DNA from: Roseburia zhanii | Lineage (GTDB): Bacteria > Bacillota > Clostridia > Lachnospirales > Lachnospiraceae | Direction: 5' to 3' | NCBI RefSeq assembly: GCF_014287635.1 | Contig: NZ_JACOPH010000014.1 | Location: 1 to 64,000, forward strand | Length of the DNA: 64,000 bases | Part shown: in pieces, positions 44,602 to 53,372 of the stretch | Layout: each line of letters starts with the position of its first letter | How positions within the stretch are numbered: the stretch's first letter is position 1 | The notes under the pieces: model-generated | Database searches by the model: none | Seen by the model: only the letters and a program-made list of their open reading frames with translations | Told to the model about the DNA's origin: nothing | Program-made: the position numbers and the translations under genes

Positions 44602-44683
44602 CAATCCCTACGATTGGAAACAGCTTAGCACAAAAAACGCGGGGCGCAGCAGTCATCATCGGCTGCCGCGCCCGCGTCATCTT

Positions 44684-44932
44684 TTACTCTGCGTCTGAAA
44701 GCGTCATGGTGAACTGCGCTTCCTCAAATGCTGCGTCGGTTATGTTTTGCAGTTTATGGATCGTCTGCTCTGCCAGCGGACGCATAGCTGCGTCCATATC
44801 CGGCAGTGCGTCGGAAATCGCCGCAATCGTTCTGCGGCAGTCGTGCTTGTGGTAAATGCAGATGGTTGATTGAATACGTTCTTTTACTTCTGATGCGGAA
44901 ACACCTTGTTGATGTGCAATCGCTTTAAACAC
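44684..44932 (-). CDS. Hybrid Spo0A-like / transposon-transfer assisting protein fragment
   Basis: An 82-residue frame from a GTG. The first 27 residues (FKAIAHQQGVSASEVKERIQ) resemble the front of small Spo0A-C-like proteins. The rest (ICIYHKHDCRRTIAAISDAL, PLAEQTIHKLQNITDAAFEE) resembles transposon-transfer assisting (TTRAP) proteins. The local GC content is higher than the flanks. It looks like recombined mobile-element debris, possibly not expressed. Confidence 0.45.
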   Translation of the reverse strand: MFKAIAHQQGVSASEVKERIQSTICIYHKHDCRRTIAAISDALPDMDAAMRPLAEQTIHKLQNITDAAFEEAQFTMTLSDAE

Positions 44933-45097
44933 CTGTTTTGTATCACGTTTTTTGATACCAAATATCTAACCACAATCTTTTTGACTAAATTATTTCCATT
45001 TGGTAATACCCCAAAAACGTGAACAGAAAAAGACGCTAATGTATATACTATTCTAATTACTAACTAGGATGGGATTGATGATGCCCATATATATTAT
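44933..45097. other. Short intergenic stretch
   Basis: AT-rich with no gene or clear promoter. A GATACAAAA/TTTTGTATC-like repeat around 44938-44960 suggests remnants of an element end. Confidence 0.3.
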
Positions 45098-45390
45098 GTG
45101 AATAGGAAAGAGTATGTTGATTGGGCAGTTAAGGTGCTTACAGTCGTTCGAAGCGTATGGAGCACGTTTTCAGGTGAAGGAGCGAGCGAATGGAGAGAAT
45201 CGGTTCACAAAGAATTTATAAAAACAGGAATAACTCCTAAAGATTATTTGGATTTTGTATGTAGTATTTTGCACATAAGCAGAAAAGTAAAAATAATTCT
45301 TCTGGATGGGACAGTCCAAGAGGCAAAGATATTAGATTTTCTTGATATGAGTTATGATTTGACGGATGGGCGAATCGAGGAAAGTATTGA
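45098..45390 (+). pseudogene. Unrecognised fragment fused into the symporter remnant
   Basis: From a GTG at 45098 the frame encodes MNRKEYVDWAVKVLTVVRSV and later DYLDFVCSILHISRKVKIIL to about codon 100. Beyond 45390 the same frame becomes Cys/Tyr-rich nonsense because the DNA encodes the symporter in another frame. In-frame codons upstream of the GTG (DGIDDAHIYYV) suggest the N-terminus is also cut. Not recognised; a relic cut at both ends. Confidence 0.45.
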
Positions 45391-46277
45391 ATCTGGTCAT
45401 CCAGTCTGTTACTGTTGGTGCAGTAGAAATGTTTGGTGGCGGTGCAGCCGCATGGAGAACTATCGCATTTATTTACTGTATTATAGGTATTATTACCAAT
45501 ACACTTGCTGTATTTTCGGTAAAAGAGCTGTCAGATGAAGAATTAAAAGATGACAGTGTGGCAGGAGAGGAAGATGACAAACTTTCTTTTAAGCAGACAA
45601 TAAAACTTCTCTTTAGTAATAAATATTTTTCAATGATTTGTGTGATCTATATTCTTCAGCAGCTTCGTGCTTCTATGGTGAATGTAGGAATCTTTTTTAT
45701 GACATATGTATTGCTGAATAAGAATTTGTTCGGTGTATTTTCATGGGCGAATAATATTCCTTTGATCATTGCACTTGCCGTTACACCTGCACTGGTTTCA
45801 AAAATGAAAGGAATGTATAAGTTAAACAAGTATAGTTATATGCTTGCTACAGTATGCCGTTTGATGGTTGCAGTGGCAGGTTATCTGGGAAGTGTTCCGC
45901 TGATGCTGTTATTTACAGTTCTTACATCCCTCGGAGAAGGACCGTGGCAGGGAGACATGAGTGCAGTAATTGCACAGTGTTCAGAACATACTTATTTAAA
46001 GAGTGGAAAGCGGATTGACGGTTCCATGTTCTCCTGTACTTCATTAGGTGTAAAGCTCGGTGGAGGTATTGGTGTTGCACTTTCAGGCTGGCTGCTTGAC
46101 ATAAGTGGATATATTAACCTTGATAATGCGGTTCAGCCGGATAGCTGTATCAATATGATGTATTTTATGTATCTGTGGCTTCCGTTTATATTTGACATTA
46201 TTATTACAGTCATTCTTTCATTCCTTAATGTAGAGAGTGCAAATATGAAATTAAAAGAAAATATGCAGAATCAGTAA
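45390..46277 (+). pseudogene. GPH-type sugar:cation symporter, N-terminally truncated
   Basis: About 295 codons of the C-terminal half of a glycoside-pentoside-hexuronide symporter: AWRTIAFIYCIIGIITNTLA, the loop SVKELSDEELKDD, then six membrane helices including LRASMVNVGIFFMTYVLLNK and GGGIGVALSGWLLDISGYIN. Intact relatives have about 450-500 residues, so the first six helices are missing. The break is near 45390 where unrelated sequence joins. It lies directly before lacLM, so it was probably the lactose or galactoside importer of the operon and is now dead. Confidence 0.75.
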
Positions 46278-46282
46278 TGAAA

Positions 46283-46314
46283 ATAGCCCCTGGAGTTTGA
46301 CTTTAGGGGCTATA
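46283..46314 (+). terminator. Hairpin between symporter and lacL
   Basis: ATAGCCCCT pairs with AGGGGCTAT around a 14-base loop. No T-run, so it may be an RNA-processing or partial termination site. Confidence 0.45.
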
Positions 46315-46343
46315 TAGAAAATAAGAAAAAAAGGAGAATTATT

Positions 46344-48245
46344 ATGAACGCTGATATGAAATGGTTAGACAATCCGGAAGTGTTCCGTGTAAACCAGTTG
46401 GACGCACACAGCGACCATTGTTACTATATGGATTATGCAGATATGGAAAAATCAGAAAATCCTTTGATGCAGTCATTAAATGGACAATGGGAGTTTGCTT
46501 TTAGCAAAAATGTAATGGACAGACCGGAAAATTTCTATGAGGAAAATTTTGATGCATCTTCATTTGATAAGATTATGGTTCCGGGGCATATCGAACTGGC
46601 AGGCTATGACAAAATACGCTATATCAATACGATGTATCCGTGGGAGGGAAAAGAATATCACAGGGGTGCGTATAGTATGGAGAGTACCGGGGACGAGGCA
46701 GGAATGTTTTCCGAGGCAGAGTATAATCCTGTCGGATCTTATATCAAACGATTTGATTTGAGTGAGCAAATGCGTGAAAAGAAAATCCGTATCTGTTTTG
46801 AAGGTGTGGAAGAAGCGATGTATCTGTGGCTGAATGGTCAGTTTGTAGGATATGCGGAGGATAGTTTTACACCGTCAGAATTTGATCTGACACCATTTAT
46901 CAGAGAAAAAGGAAATGTGCTGGCAGTTCAGGTTCACAAAATGAGTACGGCAGCATTTTTGGAGGATCAGGACTTTTTCCGATTTTTTGGAATTTTTAGA
47001 AATGTAACTTTAAAAGCAGTGCCAGAGGTGCATTTGGAAGATGTATGGTTTCAGCCAACACTAAACAAGGACAATATAAGCGGCAGGGTATCGGTAAAGA
47101 TGAAAGTATCTGCTCCAGAAGGAAAGAAAGTATCTGCCCATTTGGTTTTAAAAGACAGAGAGAATAATCAGGTGGCAGAGGACAATATCACCTTAGAGGA
47201 AAAAGCTGGAAGTCTTGTAGGAGTGATAGATACTGAGGTTGGAAGTGTTAAGGCATGGGATAATTACTGCCCATATCTGTATCACGCATATGTAGAGCTT
47301 AGAGGCGAAGATGGAGAAATATTAGAGATAATTCCATATGACATAGGTTTCAGAAGACTGGAAATGATTGACAAGGTAATCTATTTAAATGGTAAACGTC
47401 TTGTCATTACCGGAGTAAACCGTCATGAGTGGAGTGCAAAGACAGGAAGAAGCATCAGTATGGATGAAATGACAGCAGACATTGATTGTATGATTAGAAA
47501 TAATATCAATGCAGTACGCACATGCCATTATCCGGATCAGATACCGTGGTATTACCTGTGTGATAAAGCTGGTATTTATGTAATGGCAGAAACGAATATG
47601 GAAAGTCATGGAACATTCCAGAAACTTGGTGCGATTGAACCATCGTGCAGCGTACCTTGTTCTATTCCGCAATGGCGGGAGGCTGTTGTTGACAGGGCTA
47701 GGAGTAATTTTGAAACTTTTAAAAACCATACAGCAATTCTTTTCTGGTCTTTAGGAAATGAATCTTATGCGGGTGATGACATAGAAGCAATGAATACTTA
47801 CTTCAAGGAAAAGCAGGATGGCAGATTTGTTCATTATGAAAGCTCTTTCTATGACCGTAATTATGAGGAAACCATATCAGATGTAGAGAGCAGGATGTAT
47901 GCAAAGCCTTATGAAGTGGAGGAATATTTAAATAATAATCCAAAGAAACCGTATCTTTTGTGTGAGTATATGCATGATATGGGTAATTCGATGGGAGGAC
48001 TTGGTACTTATATGAAGTTAATAGATAAGTATGAGATGTACCACGGTGGATTTATCTGGGATTTCATTGATCAGGCACTTCTCGTGAAAGATGAAGTGAC
48101 AGGAAAAGAAGTTTTGCGTTATGGCGGGGACTTTGATGATAAGCCTTCTGATTATGAGTTTTCAGGAAATGGAATTGTATTTGCAGACCGTAAGGAAAAA
48201 CCAGCTATGCAGGAAGTGAGGTATTACTATGGCTTATACAGATAA
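46344..48245 (+). CDS. lacL: Beta-galactosidase large subunit (GH2)
   Basis: A 633-residue protein matching LacL of heterodimeric beta-galactosidases (about 628 residues in lactobacilli and Leuconostoc). Order: sugar-binding jelly-roll (WEFAFSKNVMDRPENFYEEN), Ig-like domain, TIM-barrel front with ITGVNRHEW. The acid/base Glu is about 473 in FWSLGNESYAG and the nucleophile Glu about 541 in LLCEYMHDMGNSMGG. It needs LacM for activity. It ends 17 bases inside lacM, the same overlap length known for lacLM. Site AAAGGAG. Confidence 0.92.
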   Translation: MNADMKWLDNPEVFRVNQLDAHSDHCYYMDYADMEKSENPLMQSLNGQWEFAFSKNVMDRPENFYEENFDASSFDKIMVPGHIELAGYDKIRYINTMYPWEGKEYHRGAYSMESTGDEAGMFSEAEYNPVGSYIKRFDLSEQMREKKIRICFEGVEEAMYLWLNGQFVGYAEDSFTPSEFDLTPFIREKGNVLAVQVHKMSTAAFLEDQDFFRFFGIFRNVTLKAVPEVHLEDVWFQPTLNKDNISGRVSVKMKVSAPEGKKVSAHLVLKDRENNQVAEDNITLEEKAGSLVGVIDTEVGSVKAWDNYCPYLYHAYVELRGEDGEILEIIPYDIGFRRLEMIDKVIYLNGKRLVITGVNRHEWSAKTGRSISMDEMTADIDCMIRNNINAVRTCHYPDQIPWYYLCDKAGIYVMAETNMESHGTFQKLGAIEPSCSVPCSIPQWREAVVDRARSNFETFKNHTAILFWSLGNESYAGDDIEAMNTYFKEKQDGRFVHYESSFYDRNYEETISDVESRMYAKPYEVEEYLNNNPKKPYLLCEYMHDMGNSMGGLGTYMKLIDKYEMYHGGFIWDFIDQALLVKDEVTGKEVLRYGGDFDDKPSDYEFSGNGIVFADRKEKPAMQEVRYYYGLYR

Positions 48246-49182
48246 GAATAAATTGAGAGTTGTATATGGAGATTATACACTTGGTGTACATGGAGATGGG
48301 TTTGACTATATATTCTCTTATTCACAGGGCGGTTTGGAGTCTATAGTAAAAAACGGTTATGAATGGCTGTATCGTTGTCCAAAGCCTACTTTTTGGAGAG
48401 CATTAACAGATAATGACAGAGGCAGCAGGTTTCACATTAAAAGTGGAAGCTGGCTCGCATCGGATATGTTCATTGACTGTAAAAAAACTGAAGTTATTAT
48501 GGATGGTGAATTGCAAAAGCAGTATGCTCCGGACAATAACAGCTATGGCGGTGATGTGGCTGCCGGGGAAATAATTGTGAAATATACTTATGAGACTGTC
48601 AGCAATCCAGTAACAACAGTCATTGTATCTTATACCATTGATGTAACTGGAAATATCAAGGTGGATGTGGATTACACAGGAGTAAAGGGACTGCCGGAAC
48701 TTCCGGTATTCGGAATGAGGTTTATTATGCCGACACTTGCAGATAAATATATGTACAAGGGATTATCGGGGGAAACCTATCCGGACAGAAAGGCAGGGGC
48801 AGAAAAAGGAATTTATGAGGTATCAGATTTGAGCCTGACACCATATCTGGTTCCACAGGAATGTGGTATGAGAATGGATACAGAGTGGCTGGAGATTACA
48901 AGACATACAAGTCTTGATAATAGCAGAACGGATAGTTCACCACAGACATTAAGAATAGAAGAAAACGACAAGGCATTTGCTTTTTCGTGCCTGCCTTATA
49001 CAGCATCAGAGATTGAAAACGCAACACACCATGAGGAACTGCCACCAGCAAGAAGAACAGTCCTTTGTGTCTATGGTGCAGTAAGAGGAGTCGGTGGAAT
49101 TGATAGCTGGGGAAGTGATGTGGAAGATGATTATCGGATTAGTGCAGAAAAAGACATTCACTATTCCTTCATTATCCGCTAA
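48229..49182 (+). CDS. lacM: Beta-galactosidase small subunit
   Basis: A 317-residue LacM, equivalent to domain 5 of LacZ (beta-gal small chain): RVVYGDYTLGVHGDGFDYIF, CPKPTFWRALTDNDRGSRFH, and late GGIDSWGSDVEDDYRISAEK. The WRALTDND and SWG motifs help build the active site in LacZ. Start overlaps lacL by 17 bases in another frame, so this is a normal lacLM pair rather than a frameshifted lacZ. Intact. Confidence 0.92.
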   Translation: MAYTDKNKLRVVYGDYTLGVHGDGFDYIFSYSQGGLESIVKNGYEWLYRCPKPTFWRALTDNDRGSRFHIKSGSWLASDMFIDCKKTEVIMDGELQKQYAPDNNSYGGDVAAGEIIVKYTYETVSNPVTTVIVSYTIDVTGNIKVDVDYTGVKGLPELPVFGMRFIMPTLADKYMYKGLSGETYPDRKAGAEKGIYEVSDLSLTPYLVPQECGMRMDTEWLEITRHTSLDNSRTDSSPQTLRIEENDKAFAFSCLPYTASEIENATHHEELPPARRTVLCVYGAVRGVGGIDSWGSDVEDDYRISAEKDIHYSFIIR

Positions 49183-49206
49183 GTTTGTTTGAGGAGTTGC
49201 TTGCAA

Positions 49207-50028
49207 GTGTTATTGGTATATGAGAACAGAACTGATGGAATAGTGGTAGAGTGGAAGAAAACAGTGCATTTTCCACCACATTTACATGAAGCAATAGAGG
49301 TAGTGTATGTAACGGATGGGGATATTGAACTTGGAGTTGGACAAGAATTGTATCACATGGATGAGGGTGATTTTGCAATCGTGTTTCCAAACGTAATACA
49401 TCATTATCAAGTATTTGGGAAAAAAGAAAACAAGGTAATATACCTGTATCTTGATCCGACACTGTTTCCTTCCTATTATAAAGAGTTGCAGATATACAGC
49501 CCGAAGAACCCGGTTGTAAAAAAAGAGCAAGTGCATCCTGATGTAGTAAATGCCATAAAATATCTGGCAGGAATAACAGAGGGGAATCCCATGCTGATAC
49601 AGGCTTATGTACAGATGATTCTTGCCCATGTTTTCGCAGAAATGCCAATGGTTGATAAAAGCACAGTAGGGAGTGATGACCTGATTTATAATGCGGTAGA
49701 ATATGTAGCTAAAAATTTTAGAGAGAAAATCAGTCTTGAAAAAATGGCATACGATTTGTGTGTAAGCAAATATGTGTTATCAAGAATGTTTGCAAAAACA
49801 TTTCACTGTAATTTTAGTAAATATGTGAATGGAGTCCGGTTAAATTATGCAGTTGCGGCACTGGAAAACACAATGGATTCCATTACAAATATATGTCTTG
49901 ATTGTGGGTTTGAAAGTCAAAGAACTTTTAACCGTGTTTTTAAGGATAGATACAAGATTACACCAAGAGAGTACAGAAAAAGGATGGAACACAATAATAG
50001 AAACGGCAGCTTGGGGGTACGCAGATGA
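49207..50028 (+). CDS. AraC-family transcription regulator
   Basis: A 273-residue regulator. The N-terminal cupin domain senses a ligand (HFPPHLHEAIEVVYVTDGDI, EGDFAIVFPNVIHHYQVFGK). The C-terminal domain has two helix-turn-helix units (ISLEKMAYDLCVSKYVLSRM and DSITNICLDCGFESQRTFNR, then FKDRYKITPREYRK). Start uncertain: GAGGAG at 49191-49196 can serve GTG 49207 or TTG 49201. It follows lacM by 24 bases and overlaps mgsA, so it may control the lac genes, mgsA or both. Confidence 0.88.
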   Translation: MLLVYENRTDGIVVEWKKTVHFPPHLHEAIEVVYVTDGDIELGVGQELYHMDEGDFAIVFPNVIHHYQVFGKKENKVIYLYLDPTLFPSYYKELQIYSPKNPVVKKEQVHPDVVNAIKYLAGITEGNPMLIQAYVQMILAHVFAEMPMVDKSTVGSDDLIYNAVEYVAKNFREKISLEKMAYDLCVSKYVLSRMFAKTFHCNFSKYVNGVRLNYAVAALENTMDSITNICLDCGFESQRTFNRVFKDRYKITPREYRKRMEHNNRNGSLGVRR

Positions 50029-50495
50029 TTAAATATCTTACAATGACGATTGAAAAACAAAAAAACATAGCTTTGATTGCTCATGATGGGAAAAAACAGG
50101 ATATGTTGAAATGGTGTATGGACAATAAAGAAATTTTACAGCAACATAATCTGTCAGGAACCGGAACGACTGCGAGAATGATAGCAGATCATGTAGGATT
50201 AAAGATAAAAGGATATAACAGTGGTCCATTAGGTGGAGATCAGCAGATAGGGGCAAAAATTGTAGAGGGAAATATCGACATGGTTATTTTCTTCTCCGAT
50301 CCACTGGCAGCACAGCCACATGATCCAGATGTTAAGGCACTTCTTAGAATTGCACAGGTGTATGATATACCGATTGCAAATAATATTGCGACAGCGGATT
50401 TTATGATTCATTCCACACTTATGAATGAACAGTATTCACATCAGATTGAAAATTTTAAAAATACAGTGGATGTCAGAGTAAAAGAAATGCAGTGA
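50025..50495 (+). CDS. mgsA: Methylglyoxal synthase
   Basis: A 156-residue enzyme that converts dihydroxyacetone phosphate to methylglyoxal and phosphate, a bypass of lower glycolysis. Family motifs are IALIAHDGKKQDMLKW, LSGTGTTARMI, YNSGPLGGDQQIGA, the catalytic-site IFFSDPLAAQPHDPDVKALL and IPIANNIATADFMI. Complete. The start overlaps the AraC-type stop (ATGA). A place next to lactose utilisation genes fits relief of sugar-phosphate stress. Confidence 0.93.
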   Translation: MIKYLTMTIEKQKNIALIAHDGKKQDMLKWCMDNKEILQQHNLSGTGTTARMIADHVGLKIKGYNSGPLGGDQQIGAKIVEGNIDMVIFFSDPLAAQPHDPDVKALLRIAQVYDIPIANNIATADFMIHSTLMNEQYSHQIENFKNTVDVRVKEMQ

Positions 50496-50562
50496 TGGAT
50501 ATGATAAATAGCCAAAAGCTGTCCGCTAATAGAATTTACAACAGAATATAAAGCAGATAAAG

Positions 50563-50597
50563 ACGAATGGCATCAGGTGTGCCATTCGTTTTTTTAA
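50563..50597 (+). terminator. Terminator after mgsA
   Basis: ACGAATGGCA and TGCCATTCGT form a perfect 10-bp stem with a 7-base loop followed by seven T. Confidence 0.88.
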
Positions 50598-50713
50598 TAA
50601 AAGCACAAATTAACCTACTCACGAGCATAAAATGATGTGCATTGGGTTGTTTTCTGGACTATGAGAATCAAAGTCCCATTGATATGATTAACATGGAAAA
50701 GAGGTGCAAAATC

Positions 50714-51049
50714 TTGGACACAGGAAGAAAAGATGCCAATATACAGATAGGAAAGAGACTAAGAGAGGCAAGACTGAATATGAACCTTGAAAAGTCAGAA
50801 ATTGCGGATGTATTGGGTGTTACAGTAGAACATTATCGAAAACTTGAAGCAGGTGTAACTGGAATATCTGTAGATAAAGTATTGACACTCTATCATAAAT
50901 ATGGAATTGATCCTACATATCTTATAACAGGCGAGAGCAGCAACATAAAAGATTTTAATTTGGATTACTATGTTGCGAACAGCACAAAAGAGCAGAGAAA
51001 TGATTTTTTTGACCGTGTGCTGGCGTATTTATCTAAGTTGATTAGATAA
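50714..51049 (+). CDS. XRE-family regulator heading agr locus 1
   Basis: A 111-residue protein with a Cro/CI-type helix-turn-helix (IGKRLREARLNMNLEKSEIA, VLGVTVEHYRKLEAGVTGIS) and a helical C-terminal part. TTG at 50714 is chosen since AAAGAGGTG ends 7 bases before; an in-frame ATG at 50693 lacks a site. It stands 44 bp upstream of the response-regulator gene and probably controls or senses the agr locus. Confidence 0.75.
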   Translation: MDTGRKDANIQIGKRLREARLNMNLEKSEIADVLGVTVEHYRKLEAGVTGISVDKVLTLYHKYGIDPTYLITGESSNIKDFNLDYYVANSTKEQRNDFFDRVLAYLSKLIR

Positions 51050-51093
51050 ATTGAAGTGCTTCCTGCTTCCAAGCTCGAAAAGGAGGAAGTGTT

Positions 51094-51801
51094 ATGCTTA
51101 ATATTGCGGTCTGTGATGACAGCAGAACAGATGTAGAAATGCTGGAAAGTGCTTTTGATAAGTTAGCACAGTACCAGTTTTCTTATGAAGTGTATTTTAC
51201 AGCGAAGGAGTTGCTGAAGCATGTTATAGATTATGGAGAAATGTATCATCTGTATATATTTGACATTGAAATGCCGGAGATGAATGGTTTGCAGCTTGCA
51301 AAAGAAATCCGGAAAATAGATGCCAAAGCATTGTTTGTATTCCTGACTGGATATACTCAGTATGTTATGGATGTTTTTGAGGTTATTACCTTTGACTATA
51401 TTTCTAAACCGATTACAGTGGAAAAGCTGGAGTCCGTTCTTTTAAAAGCCATGCAGTATCTTCATATGATAAAGCGTGACTTTGTCTTTCAGTTCCGAAA
51501 AAATCAGTTTCGTATTAGCTGCGATGATATTGTGTATTTTGAGAAGAAAGGTCGTCAGGCAGTGATACATACGATTTCAGAAAATTTCAAGGCAAATATG
51601 ACAACTGAAGAAATATGGAAACAGCTTGATGATAAGGTCTTTGCCCATATTCATGTATCATATATCATCAATCTTGGGCATATCAGGGCGATTGATGGAG
51701 ATGAAGTAGTGATGGACAATGAAGAAAGACTTCTGATTGCCCGCTCCCATAAGCAGAATTTAAAAGAAAAACATATGGAGTTTGTAAGGAGGATGGTTTA
51801 A
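51094..51801 (+). CDS. LytTR response regulator of agr system 1 (AgrA-like)
   Basis: A 235-residue regulator. The receiver domain has AVCDDSRTDVEML and phospho-acceptor Asp about 57 in YIFDIEMPEMNGLQL; Lys in YISKPITVEKLE. The LytTR DNA-binding domain covers about 140-233 (VYFEKKGRQAVIHTISENFK, FAHIHVSYIINLGHIRAIDG). Partner of the kinase encoded 2 bp downstream. It should bind the paired GTTACACTT-type repeats at 53.1 kb and 61.2 kb. Site AAGGAGG. Confidence 0.9.
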   Translation: MLNIAVCDDSRTDVEMLESAFDKLAQYQFSYEVYFTAKELLKHVIDYGEMYHLYIFDIEMPEMNGLQLAKEIRKIDAKALFVFLTGYTQYVMDVFEVITFDYISKPITVEKLESVLLKAMQYLHMIKRDFVFQFRKNQFRISCDDIVYFEKKGRQAVIHTISENFKANMTTEEIWKQLDDKVFAHIHVSYIINLGHIRAIDGDEVVMDNEERLLIARSHKQNLKEKHMEFVRRMV

Positions 51802-51803
51802 GG

Positions 51804-53090
51804 ATGGAATATGTGATACGCTTTGCCATCAGCCTGTTTGATCTGGCAGTGTTTATGTATTATTTTCATTCCAATAAGAAAATGAAACCAGTATCAAAGG
51901 TATGGATATGGGCTGGATTTACCATTGCTGCAATTATATGGACATTTGTCAGTAGCATAAAAAATCCGTATCTGAATCTTGCGACTCTTTTGATTGTGCT
52001 TATACTGTTATCATTTTATTATGAATCAGGAATGTGGACGAGAATTATAAATATTGTGACATTCATGGGTATTGGAATGCTGTTTGAACCTGTAGCCTTG
52101 CTGTTACTCCATGCTATGAATTTTCATATGGGAGAAAGTTATAAATATTATTTTGTAATGGTAATATGCAGCTTTGTTCGTGGAAATGTGATGTATATTC
52201 TGTCAAAATTGATTTCAAAGAAAGGGATGCAGATTGCTGATTTTCCGAAAGAAATTTTGGGTGTGCTTGTTATGGTATTTGCCTTTACGGTGTTGAACTG
52301 CTGCTTTGTTATTCTTTTGTCATTGGAAGCTGGCAGTGAAAAAAGCCTGCTTATGTGTGCCAGTATTGTAATTTCCATTGTCCTGACAGATTATTTTATG
52401 CTGTATATGATGGAACGTTTTAATTATCTTGTGCAAAAACAGTATGAGGATGCAATGTACAGGGAAGAAATGCACTATAAAGACATCTATTATGAAGAAG
52501 CAGAAAAACAGAATAAGGAAGTGCAGAAGTTAAAGCACGATATGAAACATAAATTGCATGAACTGTATCATCTGTTGGAAAATAGTGATGGGCATGAACT
52601 TTCAGAGAAAATCGGTGCGATGTGCATAGAATTTGAGCAGATAGATGAAAAGCAGTATTCTGATAATCCAATCGTAGATTCTGTGCTCCGCATTAAATTT
52701 GGCAGGGCAAAGGCAAGGGGGATAAAAGTAGAAACATCTATTCGTATTCCAAAGAAGATGCAGCTTGATCATGGGGATATAGGTGTATTGTATGGAAATC
52801 TTGTGGATAATGCGGTAGAAGCCTGTAGCAAGGTGCCGGAGGAACAGCGTTTTGTAAAGATTGAAAATAAGTACCAGTCGGGGATTTTGCTTCTTGTAAT
52901 AACAAACAGCAAAACAGGAAAGAAAAATAAAAGCCTGAAAACAACCAAGAAAGATAATATCCGACATGGGCATGGTGTTCAGAGTGTCCGCAAAGTGGTA
53001 GAAAAATACAATGGAACGGTAAGTTTTACAGATAAAGGGGATATATTTGAGGTTTCAGCAATGCTCTATGGAATTGAAGTGAAGGAATAA
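51804..53090 (+). CDS. GHKL sensor kinase of agr system 1 (AgrC-like)
   Basis: A 428-residue membrane kinase. Six hydrophobic helices (about 1-205, such as FAISLFDLAVFMYYF and VLVMVFAFTVLNCCFVILLS) form the peptide sensor; a coiled linker follows. Phospho-acceptor His is about 245 in KLKHDMKHKLHELY. GHKL ATPase boxes are NLVDNAVEACSKVPEE and RHGHGVQSVRKVVEKYNGTV. It would detect the AgrD1 product and phosphorylate the regulator encoded just upstream. Confidence 0.9.
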   Translation: MEYVIRFAISLFDLAVFMYYFHSNKKMKPVSKVWIWAGFTIAAIIWTFVSSIKNPYLNLATLLIVLILLSFYYESGMWTRIINIVTFMGIGMLFEPVALLLLHAMNFHMGESYKYYFVMVICSFVRGNVMYILSKLISKKGMQIADFPKEILGVLVMVFAFTVLNCCFVILLSLEAGSEKSLLMCASIVISIVLTDYFMLYMMERFNYLVQKQYEDAMYREEMHYKDIYYEEAEKQNKEVQKLKHDMKHKLHELYHLLENSDGHELSEKIGAMCIEFEQIDEKQYSDNPIVDSVLRIKFGRAKARGIKVETSIRIPKKMQLDHGDIGVLYGNLVDNAVEACSKVPEEQRFVKIENKYQSGILLLVITNSKTGKKNKSLKTTKKDNIRHGHGVQSVRKVVEKYNGTVSFTDKGDIFEVSAMLYGIEVKE

Positions 53091-53160
53091 ATGCAAAGCG
53101 TTACACTTAAATGTCAATCTGTTACACTTTGCCGCATTTTCCTGTAAAGTATGATATAGT
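53091..53160 (+). promoter_or_regulatory. Agr system 1 promoter with paired LytTR-type boxes
   Basis: GTTACACTT at 53100-53108 and again at 53121-53129, 21 bp apart, with a -10 like TATAGT at 53155. The arrangement is typical of AgrA-type sites. The same spacing, including ATGCAAAG before the first box, is found at 61225-61294. Confidence 0.7.
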
Positions 53161-53193
53161 GCATTCATCAAATGCAAAGGAGGACATACATAT

Positions 53194-53358
53194 ATGTCAA
53201 AATTAAGAAGATTGATGAACCGACTCAGTCATGGAGCATTAACCAGCGTGGCAGCACTTGCCCTTACGGTAACTGCAACCAATATGAACCGTTGCTGCTG
53301 GTTTATTTTCGGACAGGACAAGTTACCGGATAATGCGAAAAAACTTAGAAAATTTTAA
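53194..53358 (+). CDS. agrD: AgrD-like autoinducer precursor 1
   Basis: A 54-residue precursor with an AAAGGAGG site. It has an amphipathic leader (MSKLRRLMNRLSHGALTSVA) and the core MNRCCWFIFG with Cys at 34 and 35. The charged tail QDKLPDNAKKLRKF holds the Pro (KLP) typical after the cleavage point. AgrB would release a cyclic thiolactone such as a five-residue CWFIF ring. Two adjacent Cys are unusual and leave the ring position open. Next gene is agrB. Confidence 0.85.
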   Translation: MSKLRRLMNRLSHGALTSVAALALTVTATNMNRCCWFIFGQDKLPDNAKKLRKF

Positions 53359-53372
53359 GGTGGTAACAGGGT

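Noticed and set aside
44602..44683. GC-rich imperfect hairpin after the lipoprotein gene as a terminator.
   Set aside because: No T-run on either strand and the pairing is interrupted; more likely part of the adjacent higher-GC debris.
46344..49182. lacL/lacM as a frameshifted lacZ pseudogene.
   Set aside because: Sizes (633 and 317 residues) and the 17-base overlap match true two-subunit lacLM enzymes; lacM has its own ATG.
50642..50713. Longer N-terminus for the XRE gene.
   Set aside because: No ribosome binding site; AAAGAGGTG sits inside this extension and serves the TTG at 50714.
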